Assembly (NCBI GenBank): GCA_023257325.1
Contig: JALRCP010000186.1
Location: forward strand, 1 to 15,776
Source: Polynucleobacter sp.
Lineage (GTDB): Bacteria; Pseudomonadota; Gammaproteobacteria; Burkholderiales; Burkholderiaceae
Direction: 5' to 3'
Length of the DNA stretch: 15,776 nt
Shown: piece after piece, positions 13,968 through 15,776 of the stretch
Layout of the letters: every line of letters begins with the position of its first letter
Position numbering within the stretch: position 1 is the first letter of the stretch
Made by a program: the position numbers and the translations under genes
Notes under the pieces: model-generated
What the model was told of the DNA's origin: nothing
What the model saw: the letters and a program-made list of their open reading frames with translations, nothing else
Databases searched by the model: none

Positions 13968-15114
13968 GCGTTGGGATATTTTCTGTCAAATCGTCGATAA
14001 CTATGGTGATGCGGGTGTTTGCTGGCGTCTGGCTAGGGCTTTATCAAAAATATCTTCTCGAAGTGGTGCTGATGGTGATGATATCCGCATTCGTTTGTTT
14101 TGCGATGATTTGAAGGTTTTAAATGCGATGGCTCACGGCGATGCCGTCAGTCAGGCCGCCTCATTCGGGATTGAAGTCTTGCCATGGTCAATGGCTGAAT
14201 CTCCCGGAGTTTTATCCAGCGTTGGCAATGTGGTGATTGAAGCTTTTGCTTGTGAGCTACCCTCCGCCTATGTCACCGCTTTAGCAACATCAACGACTCA
14301 ACCCATTTGGATTAATCTGGAATATCTAACTGCGGAAGCTTGGGCTGATGAGATGCATTTAATGCCCTCTCCGCAAAACAATGGTTTGCTGAAGCATTTT
14401 TATTTTCCGGGCTTTACTGCAGGCACAGGTGGCGTGATTTTGGGAGATGAGGCAATTTTACGTTCTGCTGATGCACCTCCTGCCTCCCCTCTATCCTCTT
14501 TGCAGGCTAACGCACCAGATTCTTTGAAATCAGCCCTCGGTCATTGTCGAGATGGGGCCAAAAGAATCTCTGTCTTTCATTACCCAACGGCACCCCTTGA
14601 TGCATGGCTGACCTCTTTGAATGAAGCTGCCAGCTCTCACGATGAAGTGGTGGATGTGCTGGTGTGCGCCAGTCAGAATATCGCTGCTTTGAAGGAAGCC
14701 TCTTTGGGGGTGATCGATTCTGGGGCCTTACGTTTGATTCAGTTACCGTTTATTCCCCAAGAAGATTATGACTGGTTAGTCAGTCATTGCGATATGAATC
14801 TGGTGCGTGGTGAAGATTCTTTTGTACGCACTCAATGGGCCGGCAAACCATTCATTTGGGACATTTATCCGCAGTCAGATTTGGCACATGAAGTAAAGCT
14901 AGACGCATTTTTAGACCGTTATTTTGCGACAAGCACACCAGAATTCAGGACATTGGGTCAATCTGCCATGAAATGGGGTCCTGTGACTGAGTGGTGGCCT
15001 CATTGGACAGCTTGGACTGAACATTCCAAAGCCTGGGCCAAGAAGTTAGTGGCTTTGGGACATTTAGAGGGTAAAATCTTAGACTTTGTGAAATCTCAGG
15101 AAATATCGCGATGA
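13966..15114 (+). CDS. earP: EF-P arginine rhamnosyltransferase EarP
   Basis: EarP transfers rhamnose from dTDP-rhamnose to arginine 32 of elongation factor P. The 382-residue protein starts with [27 protein letters not shown]11 and D15 in DNYGD correspond to the two catalytic aspartates (D13 and D17) known in the Pseudomonas enzyme. The C-terminal half holds [25 protein letters not shown], the conserved nucleotide-sugar binding stretch of this GT-B fold family. The frame is open back to 13852 but upstream codons belong to uvrC on the other strand; the family's N-terminus fixes ATG 13966-13968. That codon shares two bases with the uvrC ATG. The stop overlaps the efp ATG in ATGA, coupling enzyme and substrate. 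Confidence 0.96.
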   Translation: MRWDIFCQIVDNYGDAGVCWRLARALSKISSRSGADGDDIRIRLFCDDLKVLNAMAHGDAVSQAASFGIEVLPWSMAESPGVLSSVGNVVIEAFACELPSAYVTALATSTTQPIWINLEYLTAEAWADEMHLMPSPQNNGLLKHFYFPGFTAGTGGVILGDEAILRSADAPPASPLSSLQANAPDSLKSALGHCRDGAKRISVFHYPTAPLDAWLTSLNEAASSHDEVVDVLVCASQNIAALKEASLGVIDSGALRLIQLPFIPQEDYDWLVSHCDMNLVRGEDSFVRTQWAGKPFIWDIYPQSDLAHEVKLDAFLDRYFATSTPEFRTLGQSAMKWGPVTEWWPHWTAWTEHSKAWAKKLVALGHLEGKILDFVKSQEISR

Positions 15115-15671
15115 AAATTGCTCAAGAACTCCGCGTAGGTAACGTTGTTATGTTGAATGGCCAACCATTGGTTATTCAGAAAACTGAATACAGCCGTTCA
15201 GGTCGTAACGCTGCTGTAGTTAAGATGAAGTTTAAGAACTTGATCACAGAAGCGCCTAACGAAGGCATTTTTAAAGCTGATGACAAATTCGAAGTTGTGA
15301 TCTTGGAACGTAAAGAATGTACATATTCTTACTTTGCAGATCCAATGTATGCGTTCATGGATACAGAGTACAACCAGTACGAAGTTGAAAAAGACAATAT
15401 GGGTGATGCCCTTAACTATTTGGAAGATGGCATGCCAGTTGAAGTAGTTTTCTACGAAGGCAAAGCTTTATCTGTAGAACTACCAACAATTGTTGTTCGC
15501 GAAATCACTTACACAGAACCAGCTGTTAAAGGCGATACAAGCTCAGGCCGCGTGCTTAAGAGCGCAAAGATTGCTACAGGCTACGAACTACAAGTTCCTT
15601 TGTTCTGTACTGAAGGTGACAAGATCGAGATTGATACACGTACTGGCGAATACCGCAGCCGTGCTAACTAA
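15111..15671 (+). CDS. efp: Translation elongation factor P, arginine-32 type
   Basis: EF-P rescues ribosomes stalled at proline runs. The 186-residue protein has the usual three-domain layout. The tip loop of domain I reads SRSGRNAA with R32 in the position occupied by a modified lysine in E. coli; arginine here is the mark of EF-P rhamnosylated by EarP. Domain III ends normally ([25 protein letters not shown]). The ATG overlaps the earP stop, with AGGAAA 7 bases upstream. Codon choice differs from earP and uvrC (for example uniform CGT for Arg and GTT/GCT endings early in the gene), as expected of a highly expressed translation factor. A strong terminator follows the gene. Confidence 0.98.
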   Translation: MKIAQELRVGNVVMLNGQPLVIQKTEYSRSGRNAAVVKMKFKNLITEAPNEGIFKADDKFEVVILERKECTYSYFADPMYAFMDTEYNQYEVEKDNMGDALNYLEDGMPVEVVFYEGKALSVELPTIVVREITYTEPAVKGDTSSGRVLKSAKIATGYELQVPLFCTEGDKIEIDTRTGEYRSRAN

Positions 15672-15685
15672 TTGATGTTGTTCAA

Positions 15686-15708
15686 CATTCAGTTGAATCA
15701 ACTGAATG
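15686..15708 (+). repeat. Hairpin in the efp 3' untranslated region
   Basis: CATTCAGTTG and CAACTGAATG form a perfect 10-base inverted repeat with an AAT loop. A second, smaller palindrome (TGTTG..CAACA) lies just before it. No T-run follows, so this is a separate structure placed between the efp stop and the terminator, perhaps protecting the mRNA end. Confidence 0.7.
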
Positions 15709-15714
15709 CGCAAT

Positions 15715-15741
15715 AAACCACCCTACTAGGGTGGTTTTTTT
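15715..15741 (+). terminator. Rho-independent terminator of earP-efp
   Basis: AAACCACCCT and AGGGTGGTTT form a perfect 10-base stem with an ACT loop (15715-15737), followed by further T; counting the end of the stem there are seven T in a row. It lies 44 bases after the efp stop. Confidence 0.93.
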
Positions 15742-15776
15742 ACGTCAATTTTTCTTCACAATTGTTTGTTAAGCTA

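Overview
The window looks like chromosomal DNA of a betaproteobacterium of the Burkholderiales. The moderate GC content and protein style fit Polynucleobacter or a close relative, but this is inferred from recognisable gene families and not from a database search. The main pointers are an EF-P carrying arginine at position 32 directly behind its rhamnosyltransferase gene earP, the conserved uvrC-pgsA-tRNA-Gly-tRNA-Cys order, and an SOS box of the E. coli type. There is no insertion sequence, CRISPR array or rRNA, and no gene-free stretch over 300 bases: the largest protein-free interval (about 11064-11423) holds two tRNA genes, a terminator-like hairpin and a promoter.

Layout: 1-488 holds the end of an upstream gene coupled by an ATGA overlap to a small zinc-ribbon-like protein. 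462-2710 is a leftward SOS cassette: a near-consensus LexA box, umuD, umuC, and a cysteine-cluster (YkgJ-type) protein. A small HNH protein diverges from it and a small lipoprotein faces it. 3597-5119 is a leftward haem operon, SHP-like cytochrome c (DUF1924), dihaem cytochrome c (DHC) and cytochrome b, behind a perfect QseB/PmrA-style direct repeat. 5178-8174 is a tightly overlapped leftward operon of a YaiO-like outer-membrane barrel, a membrane-anchored HEAT-like protein and a processive family 2 glycosyltransferase. It is probably an exopolysaccharide synthesis and export module and is the best candidate here for a little-described system.

8403-10179 runs rightward: an exported alpha/beta hydrolase and an FrnE-type DsbA-family protein. 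10192-14000 is leftward: a small membrane protein, a hotdog thioesterase, tRNA-Cys, a terminator-like hairpin, tRNA-Gly with its own promoter, pgsA and uvrC. earP and efp then run rightward to a strong terminator. The uvrC and earP start codons overlap by two bases on opposite strands, so each gene's expression signals must lie inside the other's coding sequence.

Functionally, UmuD/UmuC and UvrC serve damage tolerance and repair. EarP modifies the EF-P encoded immediately after it. The three cytochrome genes form a membrane-to-periplasm electron chain ending in a probable oxygen- or NO-binding haem protein. The glycosyltransferase, HEAT and YaiO proteins would make and move a polysaccharide across the envelope.
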